Source of the DNA: Litoribacterium kuwaitense
GTDB taxonomy: Bacteria; Bacillota; Bacilli; Bacillales; DSM-28697
Reading direction: 5' to 3'
NCBI RefSeq assembly: GCF_011058155.1
Contig: NZ_JAALFC010000004.1
Coordinates: 116,407 to 180,406 of the forward strand
Length of the DNA: 64,000 nucleotides
A program made the translations under genes and the position numbers. The notes beneath the pieces are model-generated. The model worked only from the letters and a program-made list of their open reading frames with translations, was not told where the DNA came from and ran no database searches. Of the stretch, positions 63,915 to 64,000 are shown one piece after another; position 1 is the stretch's first letter, and each line of letters opens with the position of its first letter.

Positions 63915-64000
63915 ATGACCATTATACGACAACTAAGCCTTTTTGACATGCATGAATTATACGAAATGGAATCTACCCACCATTTTGAAGCTGTTTTTCG
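63835..64000 (+). mobile_element. Left end of an insertion sequence
   Basis: From about 63835 a leader and the first codons of a transposase can be seen. GGAAGTACCTCC (63842-63853) pairs with GGAGATGTACTTCC (63901-63914) apart from a two-base bulge, which hides the transposase ribosome site. The exact left terminal repeat cannot be fixed without the other end. The family is uncertain; it may be IS1182-like. Confidence 0.65.
63915..64000 (+). CDS. Transposase, 5' end only
   Basis: Only the first 28 codons are in the window: TIIRQLSLFDMHELYEMES, then THHFEAVF. This start resembles DDE transposases of IS elements common in Bacilli (IS1182-like is my best guess). GGAG is ten bases before the ATG, but it is inside the hairpin stem described for the element, which should keep translation low when transcription comes from outside. 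Whether the gene is intact cannot be told. Confidence 0.6.
   Translation, partial: MTIIRQLSLFDMHELYEMESTHHFEAVF

Overview
The window comes from the chromosome of a low-to-mid GC endospore-forming Bacillota, most likely a Bacillaceae member. The evidence is a short spoVA operon, SpoVIF, a YqfQ/VrrA-type protein, strong AGGAGG ribosome sites, frequent TTG/GTG starts, an S-box riboswitch in front of metE, and gene order shared with Bacillus subtilis (ypmR-ypmS; patB-yugE-yugF-alaR-alaT-...-yugJ/K-yuzA-pgi-yugN). An alkaliphilic Bacillus relative is my guess and is not proven by the sequence.

Left part (1-23.4 kb): the 3' end of PEP carboxylase, a small acidic lipoprotein, a PAS-PAS-GGDEF-EAL protein, a secreted CAP/SCP protein, a compact spore operon (YhcN-like lipoprotein, SpoVAC, SpoVAD, SpoVAE), an ABC ATPase followed by a YmaF-like frame with no normal start, a CPA2 antiporter with TrkA domains, ypmRS, spoVIF-yqfQ, a DUF1836 protein, HtpX, an acetyltransferase, an aldo/keto reductase, D-amino acid aminotransferase, a GH4 alpha-galactosidase diverging from an AraC regulator across a likely CcpA site, and a soluble chemotaxis-type signalling protein.

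Middle (23.4-36 kb): a non-coding stretch with two nearly identical 112-bp units that can fold into a closed multi-branched structure, then a tightly packed eight-gene minus-strand operon. The operon encodes a large surface protein, an ABC ATPase and permease, a coiled-coil membrane protein, a MoxR ATPase, a DUF58 protein and two VWA membrane proteins. It looks like a MoxR/VWA chaperone-like system coupled to an ABC transporter.

Right part (36-64 kb): C45 acyltransferase and PepF, small genes, an SLH-domain remnant, a two-component system with frameshifts in both genes, alpha-L-fucosidase, tRNA-Ala(GGC), and then the yug-type block. That block holds yugN, metE with its S-box, pgi, an iron alcohol dehydrogenase, DUF378, an ECF sigma factor with a large putative anti-sigma, alaT-alaR and yugF. 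Between yugF and yugE lie rpiA, a frameshifted double-GNAT protein, a LOG protein, two HPr-like proteins without the active histidine, a GNAT and a site-2-protease-like protein. The block ends with yugE and patB. The window closes in the left end of an insertion sequence.

Four single-base shortenings of A/T runs break three otherwise good genes. They may be real decay or homopolymer errors in the assembly.
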